Shown here: positions 1-7,830 of the stretch, one piece after another | Layout: every line of letters begins with the position of its first letter | How positions within the stretch are numbered: position 1 is the first letter of the stretch | NCBI RefSeq assembly: GCF_014803895.1 | Contig: NZ_JAAVAU010000014.1 | Span: 1-45,983 of the forward strand | DNA: 45,983 nt | Direction: 5' to 3' | DNA from: Lactobacillus sp. | Lineage (GTDB): Bacteria; Bacillota; Bacilli; Lactobacillales; Lactobacillaceae | Program-made: the position numbers and the translations under genes | The notes under the pieces: generated by a model | The model's database searches: none | What the model saw: the letters and a program-made list of their open reading frames with translations, nothing else | Told to the model about the DNA's origin: nothing

Positions 1-140
1 CTCTTTACGATTTTTTGATTTGTTATCTCAAATTTATTGCTTGCGAATTGACTTCGCTTCCGTTTGGGGTATTTTTTACCCCGCACACTTTGCGAAACTT
101 TGTTCAGTTTTCAAGGTACGAAAATCGTCACAGACGACTT
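1..140 (-). other. Leader of an rRNA operon (pre-16S region)
   Basis: Read on the minus strand, this stretch contains CCTTGAAAACTGAACAAAG (about 99-117), a sequence typical of Firmicute rRNA leaders and spacers. It also has short stem-loops: GGGGTA/TACCCC at 66-82 and GCGAA/TTCGC further left. It lies directly downstream of two strong promoters and holds no credible protein gene. I infer that 16S rRNA begins just left of the window and that this is its processed leader. Confidence 0.72.
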
Positions 141-144
141 ATTT

Positions 145-173
145 ATTTTACCATACTCTATTCTTCTTTGCAA
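145..173 (-). promoter_or_regulatory. rRNA promoter P2 (proximal)
   Basis: On the minus strand there is a -35 box TTGCAA (168-173), a 17-bp spacer and a -10 box TAAAAT (145-150), followed by AAATAAG. It is arranged like the distal promoter 85 bp upstream. Tandem promoters are typical of rRNA operons. Confidence 0.75.
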
Positions 174-229
174 GAATATTTTTGATATTTTTTATACCTG
201 CCTTCTCTCTTATTGAAGACAGCTTATTT

Positions 230-258
230 ATTATATCATCACTTTTTTAGTATTGCAA
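230..258 (-). promoter_or_regulatory. rRNA promoter P1 (distal)
   Basis: On the minus strand there is a -35 box TTGCAA (253-258), exactly 17 bp, and a perfect -10 box TATAAT (230-235), again followed by AAATAAG. An A/T-rich inverted repeat (AAGAAAAAG/CTTTTTCTT) sits directly upstream and could act as an UP element. Confidence 0.78.
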
Positions 259-323
259 GAAAAAGTTTTTCTTTTTCTTTACCTCCTCAAGCGACGTACA
301 TTACTTTACAGGATTTTTTTATT

Positions 324-689
324 CTAGTCAACCTTTTTTGTAAAAAAATTATTTATTTGCTTTTTTAATTCGTCTTCACATATCTCAAAGCCTAATTTAG
401 CACGCTTTGAAGTCCAAAAATGTAGATGCTTTTTTCTTGCTTCCTTTACAGGTGGGAGAACAGCTCGATGAGACAAACTAATTTGACCATTATATGGATC
501 AATATCTAAAATCATAACTTTAATCTTTTCTCCCACTTTAAATTCATGACCAATATCTTCTACGTAACCACCATGAACTTCGGAAATATGAACCAGTCCT
601 TCTTTTTCCGAATTAAGTTTTACAAAAATACCGTATTGTTGAATACCGTTTATTTTTCCCTCAACAATATCTCCAATTTTTAACGCCAT
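324..689 (-). CDS. S1-domain RNA-binding regulator, CvfD/Ygs/GSP13 family
   Basis: A 121-aa protein with a single S1 RNA-binding domain at about residues 5-75 (IGDIVEGKINGIQQYGIFVKL, then GLVHISEV and GQISLSHRA). A short charged tail follows. The family is known for small ribosome- or mRNA-associated proteins that affect stress and virulence gene expression after transcription. The frame is open 21 codons further upstream, but the ATG at 689 follows AAGAAGGG at good spacing and opens directly into the domain, so I start there. The gene is divergent from the reductase at 774. I see no strong terminator before the rRNA promoters downstream, so read-through into that region is possible. Confidence 0.85.
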   Translation of the reverse strand: MALKIGDIVEGKINGIQQYGIFVKLNSEKEGLVHISEVHGGYVEDIGHEFKVGEKIKVMILDIDPYNGQISLSHRAVLPPVKEARKKHLHFWTSKRAKLGFEICEDELKKQINNFFTKKVD

Positions 690-773
690 TAATTTCCCTT
701 CTTTAGTAGTCTTTATAAAAAATAACCTGAAATTGTGTAATAATAAATACAAATAAAACTGAGGAGCGATTTA

Positions 774-1727
774 ATGAATAATTATGATCTTGCTATTATC
801 GGCGCAGGACCTGTAGGTCTATTTGCCAGTTCATTTGCTAAATTACACGGTTTAAAAACAATAACCTTTGAAGCATTATCCAAAGTTGGGGGACAAGTTC
901 AATGGCTTTATCCCCAAAAAAATATCCACGATATTGCCGGTTATAACACCATCACCGGCTCAAGCTTGATAGATAATCTTAACCAACAAGCTAGTGACGA
1001 AACTTTCATTACTAATCATAAAGTTAAAACTATTGAAAGAAAAGAAAATGATACTTTTTTAATCGACGACACTTATTTAGTAAAAAGTATTATCATAGCT
1101 TCTGGGCTTGGTGCTTTTCGTCCTAAAAAATTTCCACTTCAGCTAGATGAAAAGACTCAAAAACATTTTCACTACTTTATGACCAATCCAGATAATTTTT
1201 CTAATAAAAATATTGCAATATTTGGTGGTGGAGATTCTGCACTTGATTGGGCCATCCAACTTTCTAAAAAATCAAATGTCAGTATTATTCATCGGCGTGA
1301 TAAATTCCGCGGATTAGAAACCAGTATCGAAAAGCTAAAAAGTTTAAAAAATATTGAATTTCTCATCCCTTACCTTCCAAAAGAAGCTGCTTTTGAGGAT
1401 AATCAATTAGTATTAACCTTAAAAGCGGTAGGGGAAGACAAATTAGTTAAAAAAAGATTTGACGAAGCTTTAATTGCTTACGGGTTCCGATCAGATAATC
1501 TTCAACTCCGTAAGTGGGGATTGGAACTGGAAAATGGTTTATTAAAAGTTAATCGCACAATGCAAACCAATCTTAAAGGAATTTACGCAATCGGGGATAC
1601 TACAACTTATCCTGGTCGTGTTCCAATGATTGCTTTAGGATTTGGTGAGGCCCAAATTGCTGTAACTAGTATTATGAATGATCTTTTTCCAGAAAAGAAA
1701 ATGACTCTTCATTCTACAAGCATCTAA
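774..1727 (+). CDS. Ferredoxin/flavodoxin--NADP+ reductase, TrxR-like (type 2)
   Basis: A 317-aa flavoprotein. It has an N-terminal FAD-binding GAGPVG (residues 10-15), GGQVQWLYP near 39, a second Rossmann motif FGGGDSALDWA (150-160) with HRR at 173-175 for NADP(H), and AIGD near 272 closing the FAD site. It resembles thioredoxin reductase but has no CxxC redox pair in the NADPH domain. That absence, with the KxxHDIAGY segment, marks the YumC-type ferredoxin/flavodoxin reductases, which pass electrons between NADPH and small carriers in the cytosol. The start is ATG 774, 7 nt after GAGGAG. It is followed after 14 bp by a DedA gene on the same strand. The physiological carrier cannot be told from sequence. 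Confidence 0.88.
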   Translation: MNNYDLAIIGAGPVGLFASSFAKLHGLKTITFEALSKVGGQVQWLYPQKNIHDIAGYNTITGSSLIDNLNQQASDETFITNHKVKTIERKENDTFLIDDTYLVKSIIIASGLGAFRPKKFPLQLDEKTQKHFHYFMTNPDNFSNKNIAIFGGGDSALDWAIQLSKKSNVSIIHRRDKFRGLETSIEKLKSLKNIEFLIPYLPKEAAFEDNQLVLTLKAVGEDKLVKKRFDEALIAYGFRSDNLQLRKWGLELENGLLKVNRTMQTNLKGIYAIGDTTTYPGRVPMIALGFGEAQIAVTSIMNDLFPEKKMTLHSTSI

Positions 1728-1741
1728 GAAAGGAAAATTAA

Positions 1742-2389
1742 TTGAATTTAATAGATTTTATTTTACACATTGATAAGCATTTAGTAACAATTGTTAATAC
1801 CTTTGGTAACTGGACCTATCTTATTCTCTTTTTAATTGTTTTTATAGAAACAGGATTAGTAGTATTTCCATTTTTACCTGGCGATTCATTAATTTTTGCA
1901 GCGTGCGCTATGGCTGCTATCCCTAAGTATGGACTTAATTTTTGGATATGCTATATTATTTTTCTTTTTGCAGCCGTACTAGGAGACACAATTAATTATG
2001 AAATAGGTAATTGGTCAGAACATAGTGGTTCCAAACATTCTTGGTTTAATAAGCTAATTAATGAAAATAAAAGAAAAGCCACAGAAAATTTCTTCGCTAC
2101 TCATGGCGGAAAAACGATTGTCATTGGCCGATTCATTCCATTCATTAGAACATTCGTCCCATTCGTTTCTGGAGCAAGTAAAATGCACTATAGAACTTTT
2201 ATTCTATATAATTTTATCGGTGGATTTTTATGGGTAAGTTTATTTGCCTTAGTTGGTTACTTCTTTGGTAATATTCCAGTTGTTCAAAATCACTTCTCAT
2301 TTATCGTTTTAGGTATTATTTTAGTATCTGTTGTTCCAGTTCTCATTATTTGGTTACGTAAAAAAATTGTACAAAAAAAGGAGCTTTAA
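1742..2389 (+). CDS. DedA family membrane protein (VTT domain)
   Basis: A 215-aa integral membrane protein with about five hydrophobic segments. The DedA signatures are visible: ETGLVVFPFLPGDSLIF near residues 37-53 and the conserved GRFIPFIRTFVPFVSG near 130-145. DedA proteins act in envelope homeostasis and have been linked to undecaprenyl-phosphate or phospholipid translocation and to proton-motive-force tolerance. The start is TTG, preceded by AAGAAAGGA. The gene lies 14 bp behind the reductase and is probably cotranscribed. Its stop codon lies inside the terminator stem shared with the convergent gene. Confidence 0.9.
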   Translation: MNLIDFILHIDKHLVTIVNTFGNWTYLILFLIVFIETGLVVFPFLPGDSLIFAACAMAAIPKYGLNFWICYIIFLFAAVLGDTINYEIGNWSEHSGSKHSWFNKLINENKRKATENFFATHGGKTIVIGRFIPFIRTFVPFVSGASKMHYRTFILYNFIGGFLWVSLFALVGYFFGNIPVVQNHFSFIVLGIILVSVVPVLIIWLRKKIVQKKEL

Positions 2390-2401
2390 AGCTCCTTTTT
2401 A
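2374..2401. terminator. Bidirectional intrinsic terminator
   Basis: AAAGGAGCTTT/AAAGCTCCTTT is a perfect palindrome flanked by A and T runs, centred at 2387/2388. The stop codons of both convergent genes lie inside the stem and the two coding regions overlap by 4 bp. Confidence 0.85.
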
Positions 2402-3012
2402 TTTTGCCAAAATAAAATTGCAAAATATAATTCATAAATTATTGCAGCAGCCACAAAACAGCTAGCAAAAAAGTTTTCTGTTAAAACATTAATAATAGGA
2501 TCAGTATTAGGATCAAACAACCAATTATTATTGTTAAAAAGTAAATGATGGAAAACAATAAAAAACTGATCAAAATTAGTCATTGCTAACGGCAAAAGCA
2601 CCAATGGTAGCAACATAAAAATTACTATTTCAATTGACTTTAAGTGAAGATAAGATAACTTTTTGCGTCGATACAAAAAAAGAAAAATTATTATTCCCAT
2701 TATAAAGGCAATCAAAGCCAAACTAAATAATAACTTGCATTCATAAAAATGCTGGGCTGCCTTAACTGACGTCGGAAAATTTGTCATTTTTAGGATTCTT
2801 TTAAACGGCCAAAGCAAATAAAACATCAATTGGTTATAATTTTTCATAATAGTACCTAAGGGTAACTTAACTACGGCATCTGTCTGCTCAAATTTAATCG
2901 AGAGAGCTAACAATGGCCAACTCAAAACAATAGCCCCTACTGCAGCCGAAGCAATAGCAAACAAAAAATTATAAATAATTGCAATAATTGATTTTTTTCC
3001 TAAACTAGCCAT
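2386..3012 (-). CDS. TIGR01906 family integral membrane protein (DUF1461)
   Basis: A 208-aa protein with four or five hydrophobic helices: about residues 8-35, a pair at about 95-115 and 128-145, and a C-terminal one at 180-203. The conserved F.Q.D.....LGT-like and F(H/F)HHLLF(N/N)NNNWLFDP segments fit the TIGR01906/DUF1461 family, whose function is unknown. It begins 13 bp inside the end of the HAD phosphatase gene and is the last gene of that leftward cluster, so translational coupling is likely. The pairing with the TIGR01457 HAD protein is common in lactobacilli. Confidence 0.8.
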   Translation of the reverse strand: MASLGKKSIIAIIYNFLFAIASAAVGAIVLSWPLLALSIKFEQTDAVVKLPLGTIMKNYNQLMFYLLWPFKRILKMTNFPTSVKAAQHFYECKLLFSLALIAFIMGIIIFLFLYRRKKLSYLHLKSIEIVIFMLLPLVLLPLAMTNFDQFFIVFHHLLFNNNNWLFDPNTDPIINVLTENFFASCFVAAAIIYELYFAILFWQNKKEL

Positions 3013-3782
3013 TTACCTAAATTTTCTAAAGTATATGTTGGCTGAGTTCGTTTATTTTTTATTTGTTCTAGTGTACTTACTCCTGTTAAAGTTAATAAAG
3101 TATCCATATGACAATTAATACCGGCCATAATATCCGTTTCATAGTTATCACCAACTATTAAAGCTCTATGTTTATCTAACTTCATTAATTCCAAAGCATA
3201 GTTCACAATAATTGATGAAGGCTTACCAATAAAAATTGGTTCCACCCCAGTAGCAGCAGCAATCATTGCACATTGGGACCCATTCCCAGGTAGTAGTTCA
3301 TCTCCAGACGGCAAATTCATATCTTGATTAGTACCAATAAAAACTGCCCCATTTCTAATTGCTCGAGTGGCAATTTTTATTTTTTGATAAGTTAAATCAG
3401 TATCCATCCCTACAATTACATATCTTGGATTTCTTTCATCAAGGTAAAAATGATCATTCTGTAAAATTCCTTCTTTCAATCCAGTTTCACCAATAATATA
3501 GACAGGAATTTTGTCTACTCCTGGATTTTCCTCCAGTAAATATGAAATAGTAGCTAGTACTGGAGTATAGATATGGTCTATATCAGTCTCAATACCATGG
3601 TGTCTTAATTTATCAGCTACCATTTCACGTGTTCTAGTAGTGTTATTAGTCAAAAACAAATATGGTATTTCTTTTTCTTGCAAGCGATGTACAAAATTTA
3701 CACCGGTTTGAATGGTTTTAGGTCCCCGATAAACCGTCCCATCTAAATCAATGAGATAGCCCTCATATTTATGATTCTTCAT
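3000..3782 (-). CDS. HAD-superfamily phosphatase, TIGR01457/NagD-like (YutF)
   Basis: A 260-aa HAD hydrolase of subfamily IIA. Motif I is LIDLDGTVYRG (residues 10-20) with both catalytic aspartates, motif II is LTNNT near 44, the motif III lysine is in FIGKPS, and motif IV is IVGDNYETDIMAG near 210-222. A C2-type cap lies between motifs II and III. Relatives dephosphorylate sugar phosphates or nucleotides; the substrate here is unknown. AGAAAGGG precedes the ATG. It follows yutD by 2 bp and the 5'-nucleotidase upstream, which suggests a nucleotide or sugar-phosphate salvage unit. Confidence 0.88.
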   Translation of the reverse strand: MKNHKYEGYLIDLDGTVYRGPKTIQTGVNFVHRLQEKEIPYLFLTNNTTRTREMVADKLRHHGIETDIDHIYTPVLATISYLLEENPGVDKIPVYIIGETGLKEGILQNDHFYLDERNPRYVIVGMDTDLTYQKIKIATRAIRNGAVFIGTNQDMNLPSGDELLPGNGSQCAMIAAATGVEPIFIGKPSSIIVNYALELMKLDKHRALIVGDNYETDIMAGINCHMDTLLTLTGVSTLEQIKNKRTQPTYTLENLGKWLV

Positions 3783-3784
3783 AT

Positions 3785-4357
3785 TTAACCCTTTCTCTTC
3801 TTAATCACAAATCTTTGCTTACGTTGTCCCGGTTTTTTCTTTTTCATTGCAAAAGTATTCTTTTTGATACGAGAACGATGAACTTTCCGTTCCTTAAAGT
3901 GAGGCGTATAATTTTTCTTTTTATTTTTGTTAGAAATATTATTACGTTTTTTGCGATTTTGACGTCCTAGCACAATCTTTTTGACTTCATTTTGCCCTAA
4001 TAAATGTAACACAAAATACGGACTACCTGGATTACAATATTCTTCCAAATAATCAACAATCGCATTAGCTTTTTTATCAATCGCAGCTCGATCTGTAGCA
4101 TCATAAAATCCCTTTAATCGCAAATGATCGCTAGACACATCGCCGACTAAATAATCGTATTGATTTAAATAAGGATCATACTTTTCTCTCAAAATTTCAA
4201 TATCTAAAGCTTCTTTTACATTGTCTAAAATTTCATACTGGCGATTATCAATGGTGACAATATTACCTTCACGATAAACTTTTGCAAGCGAATGATATAA
4301 TTTCTTCTTATCTTCATCATTTTTTTTCGTATATCTTTTTTCTGTTTGTTTCTCCAT
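3785..4357 (-). CDS. yutD: YutD family protein
   Basis: A 190-aa protein. Residues 30-135 form the YutD domain (YEILDNVKEALDIE, YDYLVGDVSSDHLRLKGF, then FVLHLLG). A strongly basic tail of about 55 residues, rich in K, R and N, follows and could bind nucleic acid or the ribosome. The family is widespread in Firmicutes and has no established function. It sits between the 5'-nucleotidase gene (16 bp upstream) and the HAD phosphatase gene (2 bp downstream), clearly in one operon. Confidence 0.83.
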   Translation of the reverse strand: MEKQTEKRYTKKNDEDKKKLYHSLAKVYREGNIVTIDNRQYEILDNVKEALDIEILREKYDPYLNQYDYLVGDVSSDHLRLKGFYDATDRAAIDKKANAIVDYLEEYCNPGSPYFVLHLLGQNEVKKIVLGRQNRKKRNNISNKNKKKNYTPHFKERKVHRSRIKKNTFAMKKKKPGQRKQRFVIKKRKG

Positions 4358-4373
4358 ACCATCATCAATCTAA

Positions 4374-5738
4374 TTAGTCTAAAGGATATTTTCTTGCTAA
4401 GTAATCACCTACTACAGTGCGCAAATAATTTGGGAATAAAAACTCATTCTCACCCATAATTGAAATTGTCGGAAAAAATGGTATCAATACATAATGATCA
4501 AGCAAGGCCAAGACATATTCTTGAGTAGGATCAATCTCTTTACCATTAACATAAACGGTACGATTTTCTTTGTCGACAGTAATTCCTTTATAAATAATAT
4601 CGCCAAAAATCTTACCTCTGAAACTCATCCCTTTAAGTGGGAATTTTCTTAAAAAATGTCGATTCTTCTCCATCTCCATGACCATTCGCCATAAATCGCT
4701 TCCTTTTAAGCGTGTTCTAACAACATGCATCGGATGAGGTAAAACATACTGTAACTCTGCTTCAGAAAGCACTCCCGGTTTAAATGAATCTAAAAATAAA
4801 CCACTATTTAAAACGGCAATATCGGTTCCTGCAAAATTACTAGTTGCATCTAAAGCTGCCTGAATAGTTACCATTTTATCTTCAGCAAATTTTTGGGGTA
4901 ATTTTGCTATTTTTCTACCTTTCAAAAGATTTGTACCTTGAGTACGCAATGTTTCAATAAAATTTTCATCCCCATAAACCGAAGGTAATTTATTTACAGC
5001 AACCGTTGAAGGGGTGATTTTTACAACTTGATGCTGATCATTGAGCTTAACTTGGATATCACCGATATAACGTCCCCATTTACCAGTTTGCGTTATCCAA
5101 GTATGGTTTACTTTTTCTCCATTGGGGATTAAATCATGGCTATGTCCGCCAATAATCAAATTAATTTCTGGATAATGCTCTGCCAAATAACGGTCCATTG
5201 TCAAACCAATATGACTAATAACCATTAACATATCATATTGCCCTTTTATTTCAGGCAAAACTTTTTCCATTGTCTCTGAAATTAATTTTACATGCCATTT
5301 ATTTGGCCCATACGTCAGCGGATAAGCAGCTGTTAAACCAATAATAGCAATACGTGTTCCTTTATTTGTTTTAATAATTTTATAGGGTTTACACCAAGTA
5401 GGCATACTTTCGTCTTCTTCACGTAAGTTTGCCAATAATACTGGAAACTGTGCCTGATCAAATAACTTCTCTAATACCCAATGGGGATTAGAGATTCCTT
5501 CATTATTGCCAATCGTTATAGCATCATAATGAAATTCATTCATCAAAGCAATATTACTCTGTCCTTCTGTAGCATCTGACAAAGGATGGGACCGATCCAT
5601 AAAATCTCCTGCATCAAATGTGAGTACTTGATCAACACTTTTATCAGCTTGTGCTTGTTTCAGATAACGTCCAATCTTAGGAAATTGTTCAAAATGTGAA
5701 TGAAGATCATTAGTATGTAGTATTCTTAAATTTTCCAT
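4374..5738 (-). CDS. Metallophosphatase / 5'-nucleotidase (YunD-like)
   Basis: A 454-aa two-domain enzyme. The N-terminal calcineurin-like metallophosphatase carries the dimetal motifs DLHSH (residues 11-15), GDFMD (44-48), GNNEG near 77, VISHIG near 171 and GGHSH near 197. The C-terminal half is a 5'-nucleotidase substrate domain (TDIAVLNSG). It likely removes phosphate from nucleotides or related compounds. There is no signal peptide, so unlike classical surface 5'-nucleotidases it should be cytoplasmic. The third motif reads GNNE where many family members have GNHE/D; I believe this is normal for the YunD branch. First or second gene of the leftward operon. Confidence 0.85.
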   Translation of the reverse strand: MENLRILHTNDLHSHFEQFPKIGRYLKQAQADKSVDQVLTFDAGDFMDRSHPLSDATEGQSNIALMNEFHYDAITIGNNEGISNPHWVLEKLFDQAQFPVLLANLREEDESMPTWCKPYKIIKTNKGTRIAIIGLTAAYPLTYGPNKWHVKLISETMEKVLPEIKGQYDMLMVISHIGLTMDRYLAEHYPEINLIIGGHSHDLIPNGEKVNHTWITQTGKWGRYIGDIQVKLNDQHQVVKITPSTVAVNKLPSVYGDENFIETLRTQGTNLLKGRKIAKLPQKFAEDKMVTIQAALDATSNFAGTDIAVLNSGLFLDSFKPGVLSEAELQYVLPHPMHVVRTRLKGSDLWRMVMEMEKNRHFLRKFPLKGMSFRGKIFGDIIYKGITVDKENRTVYVNGKEIDPTQEYVLALLDHYVLIPFFPTISIMGENEFLFPNYLRTVVGDYLARKYPLD

Positions 5739-5755
5739 CCCTATTACCTCTCACA

Positions 5756-6088
5756 TTAACCAATTCGATTAGCTTTTAAAATCATCTTATAGGCATCTAA
5801 AATTTTTCCTTTTGGTTTATCCCACTCAATCCAAGACGGATGGCGCCAATCATTTTCATCAGTTAAAGTTTCAAGATTGTAATTATCATTGATATATTTT
5901 TCATAAGTGATTAAAGCAGTTGTTCGCGGCAAATTTAATTGAAGAATCCGAACTCTTTTAATATCTCCACGATCAACAGCCAATTCCGCAATTCCATTTT
6001 GATCAATATTAGAAATCTCATAATATTTACTACCATCATTACGAGTTACTTCTTCAATTAAGTTTAATTGTTGATAAGCTTTTGCCAT
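5756..6088 (-). CDS. Small conserved hypothetical protein
   Basis: A 110-aa soluble protein of a family I do not recognise. It has no membrane segment, signal peptide or cysteine cluster. It is rich in aromatic and charged residues, with a W-rich centre (NDWRHPSWIEWDKPKG at about 78-93). The start at 6088 follows GAAAGAG. It lies 17 bp upstream of the 5'-nucleotidase gene on the same strand and is probably the first gene of that operon, so a link with nucleotide metabolism or with YutD is possible. That is context only. Confidence 0.65.
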   Translation of the reverse strand: MAKAYQQLNLIEEVTRNDGSKYYEISNIDQNGIAELAVDRGDIKRVRILQLNLPRTTALITYEKYINDNYNLETLTDENDWRHPSWIEWDKPKGKILDAYKMILKANRIG

Positions 6089-6173
6089 TTATATCACAAC
6101 TCTTTCTACTTGATTATGACCTATAGAACTTCAAATATGCTTTTTAAATTACTTTACGTTATTCCCAGCCTTG

Positions 6174-6219
6174 AGCCAAAAATAGAACCTTGAGTTATTG
6201 TATCACAAAACTTTTGGCT
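6174..6219. repeat. Inverted repeat in the divergent pepV upstream region
   Basis: AGCCAAAA (6174-6181) and TTTTGGCT (6212-6219) form an 8-bp inverted repeat around a 30-bp loop, which includes a second copy of CCTTGAG. The region (6089-6333) separates the divergent 110-aa gene and pepV. No T run follows, so it is not a clear terminator, and no operator consensus is recognised. The rest of this interval is A/T-rich promoter DNA without a box I would defend. Confidence 0.35.
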
Positions 6220-6333
6220 TATTTATTAGCTCAGATTAAATAAACTAAATACGAATTTTTTAACTTTTAAGTCCAAAAATGCTGTAATATTTAATCAGAT
6301 ACAAAAAATAAAAAATTAAGGAGTTAATTATTT

Positions 6334-7731
6334 ATGGAATTAGATTACAAAAAATTAGCCCAAGAAAAGAAAGAAGATATTCTTCATGATTTAGAAGAAT
6401 TGATTGCAATTGATTCTTCCGAAGATTTAGAACATAAGAGTGAAAAGTATCCTGTAGGTCCAGGTGCTGCTAAAGCATTAGAAAAGTTCTTACACTTTGC
6501 TCAACGCGATGGATTTGATACTGAAAACTTTGACAACTATGCAGGCCGAATTAATTTTGGTAAAGGCAAGGAACGCTTAGGTATTATCGGTCACGTGGAT
6601 GTTGTGCCTGGAGGCGATGGTTGGAATACTGATCCATTCAAAATGATCATCAAGGATGGTAAGATTTACGGCCGTGGTAGTGCAGATGATAAAGGTCCAT
6701 CTCTTGCCGCATACTATGCAATGCTTATTTTGAAAGAAAATGGCTTTAAACCTAACAAGAAGATTGACTTTGTTTTAGGTACTAACGAAGAAACCAACTG
6801 GGTTGGGATTGAGTACTACTTAAAACATGAACCAACACCAGATATGGCTTTTTCACCTGATGCAGAATTTCCTATTATTAACGGTGAACAAGGAATTGTA
6901 ACTTTAAAATTAGACTTCAAAGAAGACTTATCTGAAGGTGATGTAAAACTTTTCGCCTTCAATTCAGGAACTGCAGCTAATGTTATCCCTCATACAGCTC
7001 ATGCTTTGATTGAAAGTGATAATTTAACTGATATTAAGAAGAAATACGAAGACTTTTTGAAAGACAACAAGCTTGAGGGTAAATTTGAAATGATCAGTGG
7101 TCAAGCTGAATTAAGTTTAACTGGTCACGGCGCTCACGCTTCTGCACCTGAAACTGGTAAAAATGCTGCTACTTATCTTGCTAGCTTCTTAGATACTTTG
7201 AGCTTTGATGGTCAAGCCAAGAACTTTATTCATTTCTTAGCTAGCGTTGAACACGAAGACTTTAAGGGTAAAAAATTAGGTATCTTCCATCATGATGACT
7301 TAATGGGTGATTTAGTAAGTTCTCCATCAGTATTTAAAGTTGATGCCCAAAATGCTTATATCTTAAATAATGTTCGCTTCCCACAAGGTACTAATGCTGA
7401 AAAGATGGTCAACCAAATTAATGAAAAGTTTGGTGATATTTTAGTTGCCAGAGTAGATGGTCGCGAAGAAGAACCTCACTATGTGCCTGGCGATGATCCA
7501 ATTGTTAAAACTTTGCTATCAGTTTATGAAAAACAAACTGGCAAAAAAGGACACGAAACTGTTATTGGTGGCGGTACTTATGGTCGCCTCTTCGAACATG
7601 GTGTTGCCTTTGGTGCCCAACCTGAAGATGCACCTTTAGTAATGCACCAACCTAATGAATACATGAAGGTTGACGACTTAATTGATTCGATTGCTATCTA
7701 TGCAGAAGCAATTTATGAACTCACTAAGTAA
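6334..7731 (+). CDS. pepV: Dipeptidase PepV
   Basis: A 465-aa M20-family zinc dipeptidase. Metal and catalytic motifs are visible: GHVDVVPGG near residues 86-94, GRGSADDKGP near 113-122 (bridging aspartate), NEETNW near 151-156 with the catalytic glutamates, SPDAEFP near 174-180, and a C-terminal histidine in VMHQPNEY. The length matches Lactobacillus PepV (about 470). The enzyme cleaves a broad range of dipeptides in the cytosol, the last step of casein peptide use in these auxotrophs. AAGGAG lies 10 nt before the ATG, and codon use looks biased towards high expression. It is monocistronic, ending at the terminator at 7752. Confidence 0.95.
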   Translation: MELDYKKLAQEKKEDILHDLEELIAIDSSEDLEHKSEKYPVGPGAAKALEKFLHFAQRDGFDTENFDNYAGRINFGKGKERLGIIGHVDVVPGGDGWNTDPFKMIIKDGKIYGRGSADDKGPSLAAYYAMLILKENGFKPNKKIDFVLGTNEETNWVGIEYYLKHEPTPDMAFSPDAEFPIINGEQGIVTLKLDFKEDLSEGDVKLFAFNSGTAANVIPHTAHALIESDNLTDIKKKYEDFLKDNKLEGKFEMISGQAELSLTGHGAHASAPETGKNAATYLASFLDTLSFDGQAKNFIHFLASVEHEDFKGKKLGIFHHDDLMGDLVSSPSVFKVDAQNAYILNNVRFPQGTNAEKMVNQINEKFGDILVARVDGREEEPHYVPGDDPIVKTLLSVYEKQTGKKGHETVIGGGTYGRLFEHGVAFGAQPEDAPLVMHQPNEYMKVDDLIDSIAIYAEAIYELTK

Positions 7732-7751
7732 AATATTAATAATTTCGTAAC

Positions 7752-7779
7752 AAGAGCAATCAAAAGATTGCTCTTTTTT
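7752..7779 (+). terminator. Intrinsic terminator of pepV
   Basis: AAGAGCAATC-AAAA-GATTGCTCTT is a perfect 10-bp stem with a 4-nt loop, followed by a T run. Confidence 0.9.
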
Positions 7780-7780
7780 C

Positions 7781-7789
7781 TGCTATAAT
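7781..7789 (+). promoter_or_regulatory. Extended -10 promoter for the class A PBP
   Basis: TGCTATAAT is a perfect extended -10 element 42 bp before the GTG start of the PBP gene and directly behind the pepV terminator. No convincing -35 box lies at 17 bp, which is acceptable for extended -10 promoters. Confidence 0.55.
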
Positions 7790-7830
7790 TAATAGAAAAA
7801 TAAATTTATTTCAAAAAAGGATCTGTATTT

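Noticed and set aside
20..250. An open frame of 76 codons on the plus strand
   Set aside because: It runs antisense through the rRNA leader and both rRNA promoters, has no RBS and an implausible composition.
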